DNA of 64,000 nt from Doryteuthis pealeii (GCA_023376005.1 CM042181.1:23493549-23557548), one strand, 5' to 3'. Positions 23,356 through 33,060 are shown, counted from the stretch's first letter. Notes: generated from the sequence alone by a model not told the origin. Numbers and translations: made by a program.

Positions 23356-23393
23356 TACCTACTAATAGTTTCGCTTAGTAGCTCATCAGGGAA
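23356..23393 (-). ncRNA. hammerhead-like motif H4b (minus arm of P1)
   Basis: Minus strand: TTCC, core CTGATGA, stem II GCT-ACTA-AGC, core GAA, stem III ACT-ATT-AGT, base A, then GGTA. Compared with H4a, stem II changes from A-T to G-C at its base. Stem I pairs at only two positions. Confidence 0.55.
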
Positions 23394-23400
23394 AGAATCT

Positions 23401-23438
23401 TACCCTGATGAACTACTAAGTGAAACTATTAGTAGGTA
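23401..23438 (+). ncRNA. hammerhead-like motif H4a, intact minimal form
   Basis: Stem I TACC/GGTA, core CTGATGA, stem II ACT-ACTA-AGT, core GAA, stem III ACT-ATT-AGT, cleavage-site base A (23434). Every catalytic-core position agrees with the hammerhead consensus in 38 nt. Short 3-bp stems II and III resemble the minimal hammerheads reported from animal retroelements and small circular RNAs. Confidence 0.7.
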
Positions 23439-23511
23439 TATCGGACTCATTAGGTTTAACTTTATTATTACTTAGGTATTGAGCACATTTAGCTTTAGAT
23501 AATCCTAGCAG

Positions 23512-23899
23512 TTATATATATATATATTTTTTTTTTTTTTCTTTTGGTCAAGTGTTATAGTATTAATCGATTATTTTTGGTTGGTACAACCCTCTTGGTC
23601 TTCTCTTTTTTTAATTTTTTTCCCCAGGTAAAGTTTGGTAGTATATTTTTACTATCAAACTATTTGCGCTTTTTTTTTTACTGCAAAGGTTTACCAATAA
23701 GGTGTGTGTGCGTGTGTGTGTATATAATATAATATACCAAATTTATTGGTAAATCCTCATGGTGAGAAAAAAACCAGCAAATAGTTTGAATGTAAAAATA
23801 TACTACCAAACATCAACCGGGAAGAAAAAAATTTTTGGAAAAAAGAAAAGACCAAGATAATCGTACCAACAAAAAATAATCTATTTGGCCAAAAGAAAA

Positions 23900-23942
<43 letters not shown>

Positions 23943-23945
23943 ATT
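23512..23945. repeat. palindrome P2, about 190-bp arms around (GT)n
   Basis: The left arm (TTTTGGTCAAGTG, GGTTGGTACAACC, AAGTTTGGTAGTATATTTTTAC) is mirrored on the right (GTAAAAATATACTACCAAAC, CGTACCAACAAAAAATAATC, TTTGGCCAAAAG). A (GT)n/(TA)n run lies at the centre and (TA)n at both ends. Confidence 0.75.
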
Positions 23946-24002
23946 CATACAAAACCGCAAAAAAAGTAAAAGGACTCAATACCTAAGTAGAGCAAATAAT
24001 AA

Positions 24003-24125
24003 AGATAAATCTAATGAGTCAGATGAACCTACTAAAAGTTTTGCTTAATGTTCTTCAGGGCTAAGATCTGACTCTTAACCCTGAAGAGCATTAAGCGAAA
24101 CTGTTAGTAGGTTCGTCTGATTTAT
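24003..24125. repeat. palindrome P3, related to P1
   Basis: Left arm TAAATCTAATGAGTCAGATGAACCTACTAA is inverted on the right (TTAGTAGGTTCGTCTGATTTA). P3 and P1 are diverged members of one family. Confidence 0.75.
24077..24113 (+). ncRNA. hammerhead-like motif H5, intact core
   Basis: Stem I AACC/GGTT, core CTGAAGA, stem II GC/GC with loop ATTAA, core GAA, stem III ACT-GTT-AGT, cleavage-site base A (24109). Relative to H4a, the outer stem I pair changes on both sides (T-A to A-T), which is covariation. The minus arm has lost the core G. Confidence 0.65.
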
Positions 24126-24126
24126 C

Positions 24127-24133
<7 letters not shown>

Positions 24134-24209
<76 letters not shown>
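24134..24209. repeat. (TA)n microsatellite
   Basis: TA run of about 38 units ending the P3 region. Confidence 0.95.
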
Positions 24210-24212
<3 letters not shown>

Positions 24213-24282
24213 TTTTTGTTATTAATATTGGAGAAATGATTATAAAGTGCTCAATTTCTTTAACAGCTGTATTTATTTATTT

Positions 24283-24405
24283 AAGTCACCAATACAAAGT
24301 TCGTTTTACCAATGGTTTCAGAAAAAAGTCAACGTCTCTGATGACAGATAAACATCTGAAACCATTGGTAAGACAAACTTTGTATTGGTGACTTAAATAA
24401 ATAAA
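24283..24405. repeat. palindrome P4
   Basis: AAGTCACCAATACAAAGTTCG on the left is inverted as AAACTTTGTATTGGTGACTT on the right, around a central 40-bp segment. Confidence 0.75.
24334..24374 (+). ncRNA. hammerhead-like motif H6, intact core
   Basis: Stem I GTCT/AGAC, core CTGATGA, one unpaired C, stem II AGAT/ATCT with loop AAAC, core GAA, stem III ACC-ATT-GGT, cleavage-site base A (24370). It lies in the right half of palindrome P4; the opposite arm has lost the core. Confidence 0.65.
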
Positions 24406-24663
24406 TAAATATATGATGTGCACTCAATAAGTGAGTAGAGTCATTAACATACTGGAAATTCTCTGGCCAAATGAACTTCATGCAAATATTGTTGGTGTTA
24501 AAATGTTTCAGCTGACTTATTGTCGTTTATTGAAGCAGAACTGGAGAGAGAGGTTAAACTACCAACTTTGGGATGAGATCCAACACATAGATAAGGAACA
24601 TCACTGAGGTGTGAAGAAACTGACATAACAGTTTATCTTCGGAGTGATTAAATCAGTCAAGTC

Positions 24664-24903
24664 ATGGAGCTGCAGGGGGTAATGGTTAGAGTCAGGAGAA
24701 ATGGACTTGTTGACCTGAGTTCAAATCCTGGATAAAGCTGTTTGCATTTCACATAGCACTAATATATTTAGGAAAGGTATGCATCCAACTATTCTCCCTA
24801 CAGCTATGGGTAAATAGTAGGACAGACTGGGCACTGTAACCATGGCTAGGTAACCAGTCTAGAAGGAAAACTCTGAATTCAAAACCCGCTTAAGAGGGGT
24901 TAG
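24664..24903 (+). mobile_element. SINE-B, nearly complete
   Basis: GGTAATGGTTAGAGTC and GAGTTCAAATCCTGG boxes are followed by CATAGCACTAATA, CTATGGGTAAATAGTAGG and CCAGTCTAGAAGGAAAACTCTG. Confidence 0.8.
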
Positions 24904-24919
24904 TATATATATATATATA

Positions 24920-25035
24920 TGTAATATATCAAGAAAAATGAAAAAACACAGGTTTAAATGGGTTAAGTGGTGAGTTAAACTCACCACTTAACCCATTTAA
25001 ACCTGTGTTTTTTCATTTTTCTTGATATATTACAT
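24920..25035. repeat. near-perfect palindrome P5
   Basis: TATCAAGAAAAATGAAAAAACACAGG, GGGTTAAGTGGTGAG and their inverse form arms of about 50 bp. The arm matches the tail that follows hammerhead motif H1 (about 16597-16640), so P5 looks like an inverted dimer of that tail. Confidence 0.7.
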
Positions 25036-25061
25036 ACCGTCGGATTTACTTCCTCTCTTCA

Positions 25062-25065
<4 letters not shown>

Positions 25066-25126
<61 letters not shown>
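25066..25126. repeat. (TA)n microsatellite
   Basis: TA run following the P5-associated GTCGGATTTACTTCC tail. Confidence 0.95.
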
Positions 25127-25129
<3 letters not shown>

Positions 25130-25655
25130 CAGTCAAGTAAAGATATCAACAGTTTTGTTTTCTTTGCATAAAGTAGAATTTGGTATTGGCCAGAGACCTG
25201 CAATGGATATTTAAATGCATGGATATTGACGAGGAATTTGGAGTTTTCATAATGGATTCTACCATGACCAACTTTTTTTCCTGTTTCTTTTGAATCTTTA
25301 TCCCTGATAAAGACTAAACAATGGATTAGCCAAAATGAGATGTTAAGAATGCCAAGAAGAGGAGAATCAATTCTCTGAAGAATTTCCAACATAACAAATG
25401 AATCACATTTTGTATATACAGAGATTGATTTTTCTCAATCTGTTTAGCCTTACATTTGAATAGGTATTCCTGCCTAATTAATTAATTAACTTTCAAAATT
25501 AGGTACGACTTCAATTAAGCACATGTTCTCCCCCCCAAAAAAAGCCATATCAAAACACATCGTTTGTGTATTTACTTCTCATACTGTCGTGTAGAAAAAG
25601 TCACTATAAGAGGAATTTAACCTACTTCTAAACAAAACGAAAAATCTAAGAAAGT
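25127..25655. other. intergenic sequence, nothing recognised
   Basis: Frames on the minus strand (87 codons at most) show no domain. No repeat matches noticed. Confidence 0.4.
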
Positions 25656-25657
25656 CC

Positions 25658-25740
25658 GGTTGGTGTAGGGGGTTACGGCCCTCACCTGTCAGCTTGACAG
25701 TCAGGGTTCGAATCACGCACAAAGGCCTAATAGGCCGATA
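25658..25740 (+). mobile_element. tRNA-like SINE head
   Basis: TCCGGTTGGTGTAGGGGGTT (A-box-like) and AGGGTTCGAATCACGC (B-box-like) lie 50 bp apart, followed by a short GGCCTAATAGGCC dyad and (TA)n. An acceptor stem does not close, so this is more likely a short SINE or tRNA pseudogene than a tRNA gene. Confidence 0.5.
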
Positions 25741-25778
25741 TATATATATATATATATAAAAACTACCGACTAAGCTTA

Positions 25779-26040
25779 AAGGAAGCACAGTGTATACGGG
25801 TTAGAGTTGTAGGAAATGGACTCGTCGACCTAAGTTCAATTCCTGGACGAAACCACAGTTCCCATAGTGCTAATACCACTGGGAAAGGTATGAATCCAAC
25901 TATTCTCCCTCCAGCTATGGGTAAATAGTAGGGCAGACTGGGATCTTTAACCTTGGTTAGGCAACCAGTCTAGAAGAAAAAAAACTCTGAATTCAAACCT
26001 GGTCACTACTAGAATAGACTCAGGCCTACTTAGTGGCCTA
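25779..26040 (+). mobile_element. SINE-B, complete
   Basis: Contains all segments of the family: GTTAGAGTTGTAGGAAATGG, AAGTTCAATTCCTGGAC, GCTAATACCACTGGGAAAGG, AGTAGGGCAGACTGGG, TCTGAATTCAAACC and the end TAGAATAGACTCAG. Confidence 0.8.
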
Positions 26041-26237
26041 TTTAAGTTTTTTTAAAGGCAATGCTCTCTTATAAAACGGATTGAGCACTCTCTGGTGGCC
26101 TCTACATATGTATGTATTTATCAGTTAAAATCCTTGTCCTAGTCTGTAGGTGTTGATGGCCAACTGGTTAAGAAGCCTGACTGATGATAAATCAATCAGG
26201 TTTCCAGCCCAGCTGGAGGTAGCCTACTAATATCTAG

Positions 26238-26280
26238 CCACACTGAAGTGATGGGAAACGTTGAAACACGGTGTCTGTGG
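26238..26280 (+). ncRNA. hammerhead-like motif H7, degenerate core
   Basis: Stem I CCACA/TGTGG (5 bp), core CTGAAGT in place of CTGAAGA, a weak stem II, core GAA, stem III ACAC-G-GTGT, and cleavage-site C (26275). A GTGGAGAAAAGTAGACAAACACGGGATG tail follows. The outer and third stems pair perfectly although the core has changed. Confidence 0.5.
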
Positions 26281-26418
26281 ATGACATTATATATGTGGAG
26301 AAAAGTAGACAAACACGGGATGTTGTACAGGATGTATGTTTATTGTAGGATCCTGTACAACAATCCGTGTTTGTTTACCTTTCTCCACTCATTGTCGGAT
26401 TAATTTCCTCTTAATTCT

Positions 26419-26422
<4 letters not shown>

Positions 26423-26475
<53 letters not shown>
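26423..26475. repeat. (TA)n microsatellite
   Basis: Pure TA run; open frames crossing it are artefacts. Confidence 0.95.
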
Positions 26476-26478
<3 letters not shown>

Positions 26479-26714
26479 AGAGTGTAGCCTATTGCCGGAT
26501 TCAGCCGGACAGCGAGGGAGTCTATCCCTTTTCTCTAGCGCTAGACCAGAGGGGGTATTTTTGCTGAGGTGGAGCGCCACACCTACCGTCAGCTCCCCAC
26601 AGATCAGATTATACAATCTGTGCTACTCATACGCTGAGTTGGCGGCGACCGGTATCGAACTCAGAACATTGCAATTCCGAGGTGGGTACTCTACCGACCG
26701 AGATAAACAGTCCC
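26476..26714 (-). mobile_element. SINE-A, minus, complete
   Basis: Full-length with the tRNA-like head at the right (GGTATCGAACTCAGAAC, CTCTACCGACCGAGATAAAC) and the AGTGTAGCCTATTGCCGG end at the left. Confidence 0.8.
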
Positions 26715-26716
26715 CT

Positions 26717-26817
26717 AAAAAGAAAGAGGGGGTAGAGGTATAAAAGAAAGAGGGGGTAGAGGTATAAAAGAAAGAGGGGGTAGAGGTATAAAAGAAAGAG
26801 GGGGTAGAGGTATAAAA
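26717..26817. repeat. 24-bp tandem repeat, four copies
   Basis: Unit AGAAAGAGGGGGTAGAGGTATAAA repeated almost without change, immediately beside the head of the SINE-A copy. The period is a multiple of three, so it creates a spurious repetitive frame on the minus strand. Confidence 0.9.
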
Positions 26818-26879
26818 ATCAAAGCTATACTTTTCTAAATGAAAAAATTCTGCAGAAAGAAAAACAAAAATGCTGTCCA

Positions 26880-27640
26880 AAAAGAAAACTAGAGACCTTT
26901 CACCCTTTACCTACCCATTCTTGTTTTCCAGAAACAAGGTAAATTGAAGAGTCGAGTTGAGAAAATAGTTTCAAAGACAAGCAGTTGTCGACTCAGAAGG
27001 AGTGGAGGTCATAATTATCTATTGTGACTGTTTACAGAGACAATTTTAAAAACCCGCCTACAAGGAACGAAAAAGACTAGAATGAATAAACAAGATTGAA
27101 ATGCTAACGACGATGTGGTACGACCAAAAGAAACCACTTGTAGAAAAACAAATAAAAACAAAATACTTAAAAAGTTGATGGCAGACCAACTATTTTGCCA
27201 AGAATGAAATGCTTAAGTAAGCACCTCCTAACTGAAACAGTCTCAAAAAGAAGTTTAAGTCTGTGGAATTGGCTAAGAAACAAGTCAGTCAGATAAAGTG
27301 GGTGTTGGGTAGGAGATAGTTAAGACAGCCATTACTAGTGGGGTGGAGGGGGGGGAAGGTATTTTGGAGAAAATTAATAGGCCTTTAGAGGAGGGGGGAT
27401 ATCATTGATAGAGCAGTCGAGTGGAAATATCCGAGGCTTTCAAAAACCAAGATTGCCAACAATCTTCACAAGATCAGCCAAATTTTGGAGAAGAACAGTA
27501 AAGACTTGTTTTATACAAAAATAATATTGTTACTATTTAAAGAATTCTTATCAATATTATTGACAAGATTAGATCTTGAGATTTTATACGCAAGTGTTTC
27601 GTCACATTCATGCATGTAAGTTTTATCTGTGTGTATACAC
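26880..27640. other. intergenic sequence, nothing recognised
   Basis: Low-copy AT-rich sequence without a supported ORF. Confidence 0.4.
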
Positions 27641-27701
27641 ATGTATTATATGAAATTAATATTTAGAAAAAAACAAAAAAAAAACACATGATGTTAAAAT
27701 T

Positions 27702-27754
27702 CGCTGACAGAAATCTGTTTCGACCTTTTATTGAAGTGGTCTTCATCAAGAGCG
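27702..27754 (-). ncRNA. hammerhead-like motif H8a
   Basis: Minus strand: stem I CGCT/AGCG, core C-T-TGATGA (one inserted base), stem II GACC/GGTC, core GAA, stem III ACAG-ATTT-CTGT, cleavage-site C. Confidence 0.55.
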
Positions 27755-28156
27755 ATGTGTGTATATGAATGGACTGTTATAAGACGAAAGTGGTATAGAT
27801 GAAACGTTCTAGTTCATAACCGGAATTTAAAAAATTTTTTTTTATTTTTAAATTTTTAAAATGCATATTCTGTTTTGAAAATAAATTAAAATAAATTTTA
27901 TTTTATTTTGATAAATCAGAAGCATTATAGTCCACAAAGAAAACTCAAAAGAGCTTGATGTAAATATATATAAAAATGTATAAGAAAGTATCAAAAAGTT
28001 AAAAAATCCCAGCACTGTAGACCACGATAGTCACCGGAGATGTAGATATCCAGGTATTTTTGTTTTTTCAAAAGACAGAATGAAAAAAGTGAATGGAAGT
28101 GAATCCGACAGTATGAAATTAATATTTAGAAAAAACAAACACATGATGTTAAAATT

Positions 28157-28209
28157 CGCTGACAGAAATCTGTTTCGACCCTTTATTGAATTGGTCTTCA
28201 TCAATAGCG
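28157..28209 (-). ncRNA. hammerhead-like motif H8b
   Basis: Second copy of H8a in the same orientation with identical stems I and III. The first core base is A in place of C, so it is probably inactive. Confidence 0.5.
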
Positions 28210-28294
28210 ATGTGTGTATATGAGTGGACCGTTATAAAATGAAAGTGGTACAGATGAAATGTTCTAGTTCATAGCCGGAATTTTTTTTTCTTTT

Positions 28295-28326
<32 letters not shown>

Positions 28327-28338
28327 CACACACACACA

Positions 28339-28725
28339 AGATTCATGTATGGATCTCACAAGTTGTTGAAAGAGATGAAGTCTGGATAAGTGCCTTTTGG
28401 CTGTAAGGTTATAGTAAAGTTTTTTTTATTCAACAAATACATTTGCAATATAAATCCGTGTGTATACACATGCATTACACACACACACACACAAAGTCAT
28501 GTACAGATTTCACAAGTTGTTGAGAGAAATGAAGCCTGGATAAGTGCTTTTTGGCTATAAGTCTTTTTATTCAACAAATACATTTGCAATATAAATCTAT
28601 GTGTATACACACACATTACACACACACAAGTTGTTTAGAGAGATGAAGCCTGGATAAGTGCTCTTTGGCTGTAAGGTTATAGTAAAGTTTTTTTATTCAA
28701 CAAATACATTTGCAATACAACAAGC
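28339..28725 (+). repeat. tandem repeat, three units of about 140 bp with (CA)n
   Basis: Each unit has CACAAGTTGTTGA, GATGAAGCCTGGATAAGTG, TTTTGGCTGTAAGG and TTATTCAACAAATACATTTGCAATA, separated by CA/TACA tracts. Unit three lacks the 3' microsatellite. No coding potential. Confidence 0.8.
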
Positions 28726-28937
28726 ATCAAGTGTCTAACATTAGTCAAAGATTTGTGTATTTATTATTGCCATGTCATAAGAGATTAGGAGATATCCATG
28801 TATATGAAATTAAGATAAAGAGAATTATGCATACAAATTTGCGATGACTAATTGGGGGAGGGAAGGGGACTTCTAAATTTCTTCAATTTAATTTCACTAA
28901 GGTAATTTTTGCACAAGTTGGTTTAATATGGATATAA

Positions 28938-28944
<7 letters not shown>

Positions 28945-28987
<43 letters not shown>
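28945..28987. repeat. (TA)n microsatellite
   Basis: TA run adjoining the tail of hammerhead element H9. Confidence 0.9.
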
Positions 28988-28994
<7 letters not shown>

Positions 28995-29040
28995 GAGAAA
29001 GTAGACAAACACGAGATGTTATGGAAACTTGATGTTTATT

Positions 29041-29086
29041 GTCGACGATGCAACGTTTCGGTCTCTTATTAGACCATCTTCAGGAC
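29041..29086 (-). ncRNA. hammerhead-like motif H9, intact core
   Basis: Minus strand: stem I GTC/GAC, core CTGAAGA, unpaired T, stem II GGTCT/AGACC, core GAA, stem III ACG/CGT, cleavage-site C. Relative to H1, stem I changes GCC/GGC to GTC/GAC and stem II GATCT/AGATC to GGTCT/AGACC, with both partners changed each time. The tail ends in (TA)n. Confidence 0.65.
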
Positions 29087-29204
29087 TTGGATATAGTTCT
29101 TACTCCAATGATGGAAATTCTCAAAATGCTGAAAACGGAAGGTCTTCAGTAGGGGGAGGTGTGGTTGGGGGTGGTTAGTGGATTCTTCTCTCTGGAATGG
29201 GGAG

Positions 29205-29211
<7 letters not shown>

Positions 29212-29253
<42 letters not shown>

Positions 29254-29259
29254 ATATAT
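29212..29259. repeat. (TA)n microsatellite
   Basis: TA run abutting the 5' end of the next SINE-A. Confidence 0.9.
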
Positions 29260-29511
29260 GGCTGGCTTAACATAGTCGGTAGAGCAGTTGCCTAGGAATT
29301 GCAAGTTTCCTGGTTCAATACCAATCCTCGCCAACTCAGCATATGAGTAGCACAGGGATCTGTGCGGTAAAGTGAGGAGCTGATGGTAGGTGTAGTGCTC
29401 TACCTCAGATGCAAAAAACAAAAAAAAAAAAAAAACTCCTTGGTTTAGTGCTATTGAAAAGGGGGATAGGCTGTCTTGCTGATACCGACTTTAGGCAACC
29501 CCGACGACTTT
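29260..29511 (+). mobile_element. SINE-A, plus, complete
   Basis: Head TAGTCGGTAGAGCAG and GGTTCAATACC, then the body through CTTTAGGCAACCCCGACGACTTT, with an A-rich insertion at 29411-29433. Confidence 0.8.
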
Positions 29512-30640
29512 ATATATAATGTATATGCACTTAATATTAAATTCACATACATATATTTTCAAAACATTATCAAAAACATTACAAATTCAGGTACTGTCGT
29601 CAGGCTGGATCTAGCCTGTAGTTTGGTGACCCCTGTCCTAGAAGAACAATTTAAGTGGAGGTGTCTTAACTCTCTGCATAGGATGAAGTCAGCATGCTCT
29701 ACCCCCTGCTAACCCTAACCCCTGCTGACTGGGCTCAAAAGTCTTTTAGTCTATTTGGACAAATTTCAGAAAGGTTCTCACATTCTAAATTGAGAAATTT
29801 TAAAACTTTAACGGACTCGCTTCACACAAAAGACTGATAAAAAGCGAGAAAGACTTAAAACATTTTGGTCTATTTGCTTTACTTTAAAAGATTGTAGATT
29901 TTACAAGTAAATCAACTGTTCATATAAGTCTGGCATGAGATCATAATAATTGAGCATCAAGTAAAGATTGAACTAAGAAAGTTAGTTTGTATTCAGCTAT
30001 GAAGTAGTTAGATTAAGCGCACACTGAAATTGAAAGTATTAGATATTAATATAAAGAAGATGTTTATTCAAAGAAAAGAATAATTGCAAAAATGCCTCAA
30101 ACTATTTTTTCTTCTTCTTCAAACACTTCAAAGATAAGTGGAATGAACTTCTTGGACTTCAATTTTTATTAAAGTCTAACAAAGAAATGAAGTTTGAAAA
30201 AAAAAAAATATAAATAAATAAAATAAATAAATAAATTAAAAAAAATGGTGGGGTGGGCAGAGATGCATTTCTGTAATGATAGACAATATTTGTTTTGCTG
30301 TTTTTTTTAATTAGAGGAAAGAATGTGGTGAACAAGAATAGTCTTTTGTTGCTTCCTACACCCACAAGCTAAACAAAATAGTCTGCATAAACTTGCTACA
30401 GCAAGTTACTGACTATGAAATTTTATTTGTGAAGAACACAGAACTTTATAACTCAAAGAAATACTGAATATAATGACAACATTTGTCTGAATAAAGAGTT
30501 TAAATTTCACATTTAATCTGAATTGTTCACTTAATTATAAAGGGTTATTTTAAATTATTTTGATATGGAGGGTGGGGGAAAGGGGACAAATAAATGCAAG
30601 TTGATGTTTTACTATTTAATACTAGGACATGACAAATGGA
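29512..30640. other. intergenic sequence, nothing recognised
   Basis: AT-rich; frames up to 78 codons carry no domain. Confidence 0.4.
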
Positions 30641-30644
30641 CAGC

Positions 30645-30835
30645 TTTTTTGGTTATTTCCTATAAGTCTAACATAAACAAAGGGGAAGCACTCTTGACTG
30701 ATAAATTATTTATTGATCTACTAGGAAAAAAGAAGAGGGGTTTAGGGTTAGTTTAATGGAGAAATAAATAATTTATCAGTCAAGAGTGGTTCCCCTTTGT
30801 TTATGTTAGATTTATAGGGAATAACCGTTTTTTTT
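30645..30835. repeat. foldback with arms of about 70 bp
   Basis: TCTAACATAAACAAAGGGGAAGCACTCTTGACTGATAAATTATTTA is inverted as AAATAATTTATCAGTCAAGAG...CCCCTTTGTTTATGTTAGA around a 50-bp centre. No target duplication was identified. Confidence 0.7.
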
Positions 30836-30929
30836 TTTTTAAATCAGTACCTTTTTTGCCAAGTTTTGCCTAAAGACAAAAATCTAGTATCAGTCTAACT
30901 CTGTGCCTTTTCAACTTCACGGAAATATA

Positions 30930-31192
30930 CAGTGATACCGATAGCTTTTTGATTTAGTGTGTCCTGGGACACACAATGAGTCACCAGGAAAATTTATGTG
31001 TCCCAACTAAAGCCTTCTAACTCCTACCTTGTAATTCATTTCTAAGAAACTATGGTAAAGTATTTACAGGTTAGCTTGAAATGGTAAGGGAAGAAAAAAG
31101 AAAAACACTGGGATGCATGGATATGATTTTACTGCGTCTTTTTAGATTTTTGCGCGTCAGGGATGCAGGATGCATACCTATCAGCATCTCTG
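30930..31192 (-). mobile_element. MITE-G, minus
   Basis: CAGTGATACCGATAGC at the left and CTATCAGCATCTCTG at the right, sharing AATGAGTC, CCCAACTAAAG and AAAAACACTGGGATGCATGG with other copies. A target duplication is not clear. Confidence 0.75.
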
Positions 31193-31213
31193 TATGTGTA
31201 TATATAAGTAAAA

Positions 31214-31462
31214 GTAAAGTTGTCCGGGTGACCTAAAGTTGGTATCAGCCAATCAGCAAGGGAGTCTATCCTCTTTTCACTAGTGCTAGACCAAGGAGAT
31301 GGTTTTTGTGTCTGAGATAGAGCGCCACACCTACCATCAGCTCCTTACTTTACCGCACAGATCCCTGTGCTACTCATACGCTGAGTTGGCGAGGGCCGGT
31401 TTCGAACTAGGAACCTTGTGGTTTCCAGCCGAACGCTCTACCAAGTGAGCTAACCTGGCCCT
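31214..31462 (-). mobile_element. SINE-A, minus, complete
   Basis: Minus strand head GGGCCAGGTTAGCTCACTTGGTAGAGCG and GGTTCCTAGTTCGAAACC, with the full body through the GGTCACCCGGAC end. Confidence 0.85.
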
Positions 31463-32110
31463 AAATACCAAAATAAAGATTAATTTAATACACCCCCCCC
31501 CAAAAAAAAAAACAAACTCCATACACAACAAGCATTTAGATAACCATTAATATCAGATTTGTTTTTATCAAACAAGTGCATACTTGTAAAATCAACAATA
31601 AAAAAAAAAAGCACAATTACTGTAAGATGAAGGTAAAATGATGTCGGTAGATTTGGTGTAGAGAAATTGCAGGTCATCAAGAAAGAGGAGGAAGAGGAGA
31701 ATTTCAATTGAAGAGGATAACATTTGTTTATCTAAATCTGATTGAATTACCAAACAAAAGAAAGATGATAAGTTCTGTAATTTCACTTGTTGAGTTTGTT
31801 AAAGATCAGATAAAATTATCCAAACAAAACTTATTTATGGTTACAACAACTACACTGAAATACAAAAAGTGTATGGACTTCTATAAAGAGTGAACAGAAA
31901 TTTGTCAGGTTGGACAGCTGGATCTCGCAACTGAAAAAAGACGTTCTCCCAACTGCCAAAGTCCCCTGACCAAGTCCTTGCCGCCGGCAACAATTTTTTC
32001 CAGCTGTCTTCCACTAAAGCTCATTCGCCTCTTCTACATCTCACGTCAGTATTTTTGTCAGCAAGATCAGAATGCAACTCTCATGGTGTGTAAAGACAGG
32101 CCTTAAATAA
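31463..32110. other. intergenic sequence, low-copy
   Basis: 31900-32090 is richer in GC than its surroundings but gives no domain in six frames. Confidence 0.4.
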
Positions 32111-32115
32111 TGATT

Positions 32116-32605
32116 GGCAATTTATGAGGAAGTGCGTCCCGGTCTCCTGCCTCAAAAATTGCTACCCGGTGACTATTAAAATAACGACCCATCTCAGTCT
32201 ATTCAAAACCATCCATCTTCATATCTATCTATCTATCTATCTCAATTTGTTCATATTTATCTATATTACTTTAAATACTAAGATTTTTTTTTAATTCATG
32301 TTTGTTTAATATCTTGTTTTTAGTTTAAATAAACAAGAATTACGACAAAAAAAGAAGCGACCCCCCTCCCAAATACATTTACTTGTCAAAAATATCTATC
32401 TATTTCCATTTGTTCATATATATCTATATTATTTTGTTTGTTTATCTATCTATCTCAGTCTATTCCAAACTATATATCCATCTTCATATCTAAACAAAAA
32501 TTACGATAAATAAACAAGAATTACGAGCTGGGGTTGTTATTTTAATAGTCACCGGGTAGCAATTTTTGAGGCAGGAGACCGGGATGCACTTCCTCATAAA
32601 TTACC
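32116..32605. mobile_element. FB1 foldback element, copy 3
   Basis: TIRs GCAATTTATGAGGAAGTGCGTCCCGG and CCGGGATGCACTTCCTCATAAATTACC, with TATC repeats inside. No 8-bp duplication is visible; a SINE-A fragment begins at the right edge. Confidence 0.8.
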
Positions 32606-32802
32606 GAGCATCTGACTAGGAAGCCACAAGGTTCTGGGCTTAATACCAGCCCTCGCCAACGATCTATGCGGTAAAGTGAGGAACCGGTGGTAGATGTGGC
32701 ACACCACCTCAGACAATAAAACAAGCTCCTTGGTCTAGTAAAGAGGGGATAGACTCCCTCACTGTCTGGCTGATACAGACTTTAGGCTACTCTGACAACT
32801 TT
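32606..32802 (+). mobile_element. SINE-A, plus, diverged
   Basis: Lacks the A box. Retains GGCTTAATACCAGCCCTCGCCAAC and the body, with an internal deletion of the TATGAGTAGCACAGG block. Confidence 0.7.
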
Positions 32803-32924
32803 ACTTAACATAACTAAACACTTGTACAGAGGTTAACGGAATAAGAGCTATCTACCCCAATGGATTAAATAAATGGGTCAGTTTGAAGTTCTGTGAAGAC
32901 TCCCGATTATGACTAGAATGTTTC

Positions 32925-33060
32925 AGAGTTCGACAAGAAACACCCGAAGAAGGCTGAAGAGCACATTGGCTGAAACATTGTGTATATAACAATAAAGAGG
33001 AGAACAAGAGTCTGAAAAATCATCAAGCCTCATCTAAAAAATTCAGACAAATATTATCCA
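32925..33060 (+). repeat. family E repeat
   Basis: GACAAGAAACACCCGAAGAAGGCTGAAGAGCACATTGGCTGAAACATTGTG with AAGCCTCATCTAAAAAATTCAGA. Confidence 0.6.

Larger units (their letters stand above)
23338..23457. repeat. palindrome P1, each arm carrying a hammerhead-like motif
   Basis: Left arm AACCTAATGAATCAGATATACC and right arm GGTATATCGGACTCATTAGGTT are inverted, with a centre near 23396. Both strands therefore present the motif. Confidence 0.8.
27648..28290 (-). repeat. direct pair of hammerhead-bearing repeats
   Basis: About 185 bp at 27648-27835 (ATGAAATTAATATTTAG to TTCTAGTTCATAACCGG) recurs at 28108-28290. The second copy is preceded by the GTGAATCCGACAG junction typical of these elements. 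The spacing of about 460 bp could reflect a tandem dimer of one element, as in Penelope-like elements or retrozymes. Confidence 0.65.

Noticed and set aside
26336..26880. Overlapping frames of 75-135 codons
   Set aside because: They cross a (TA)n run, a SINE-A and a 24-bp tandem repeat; none has a domain.
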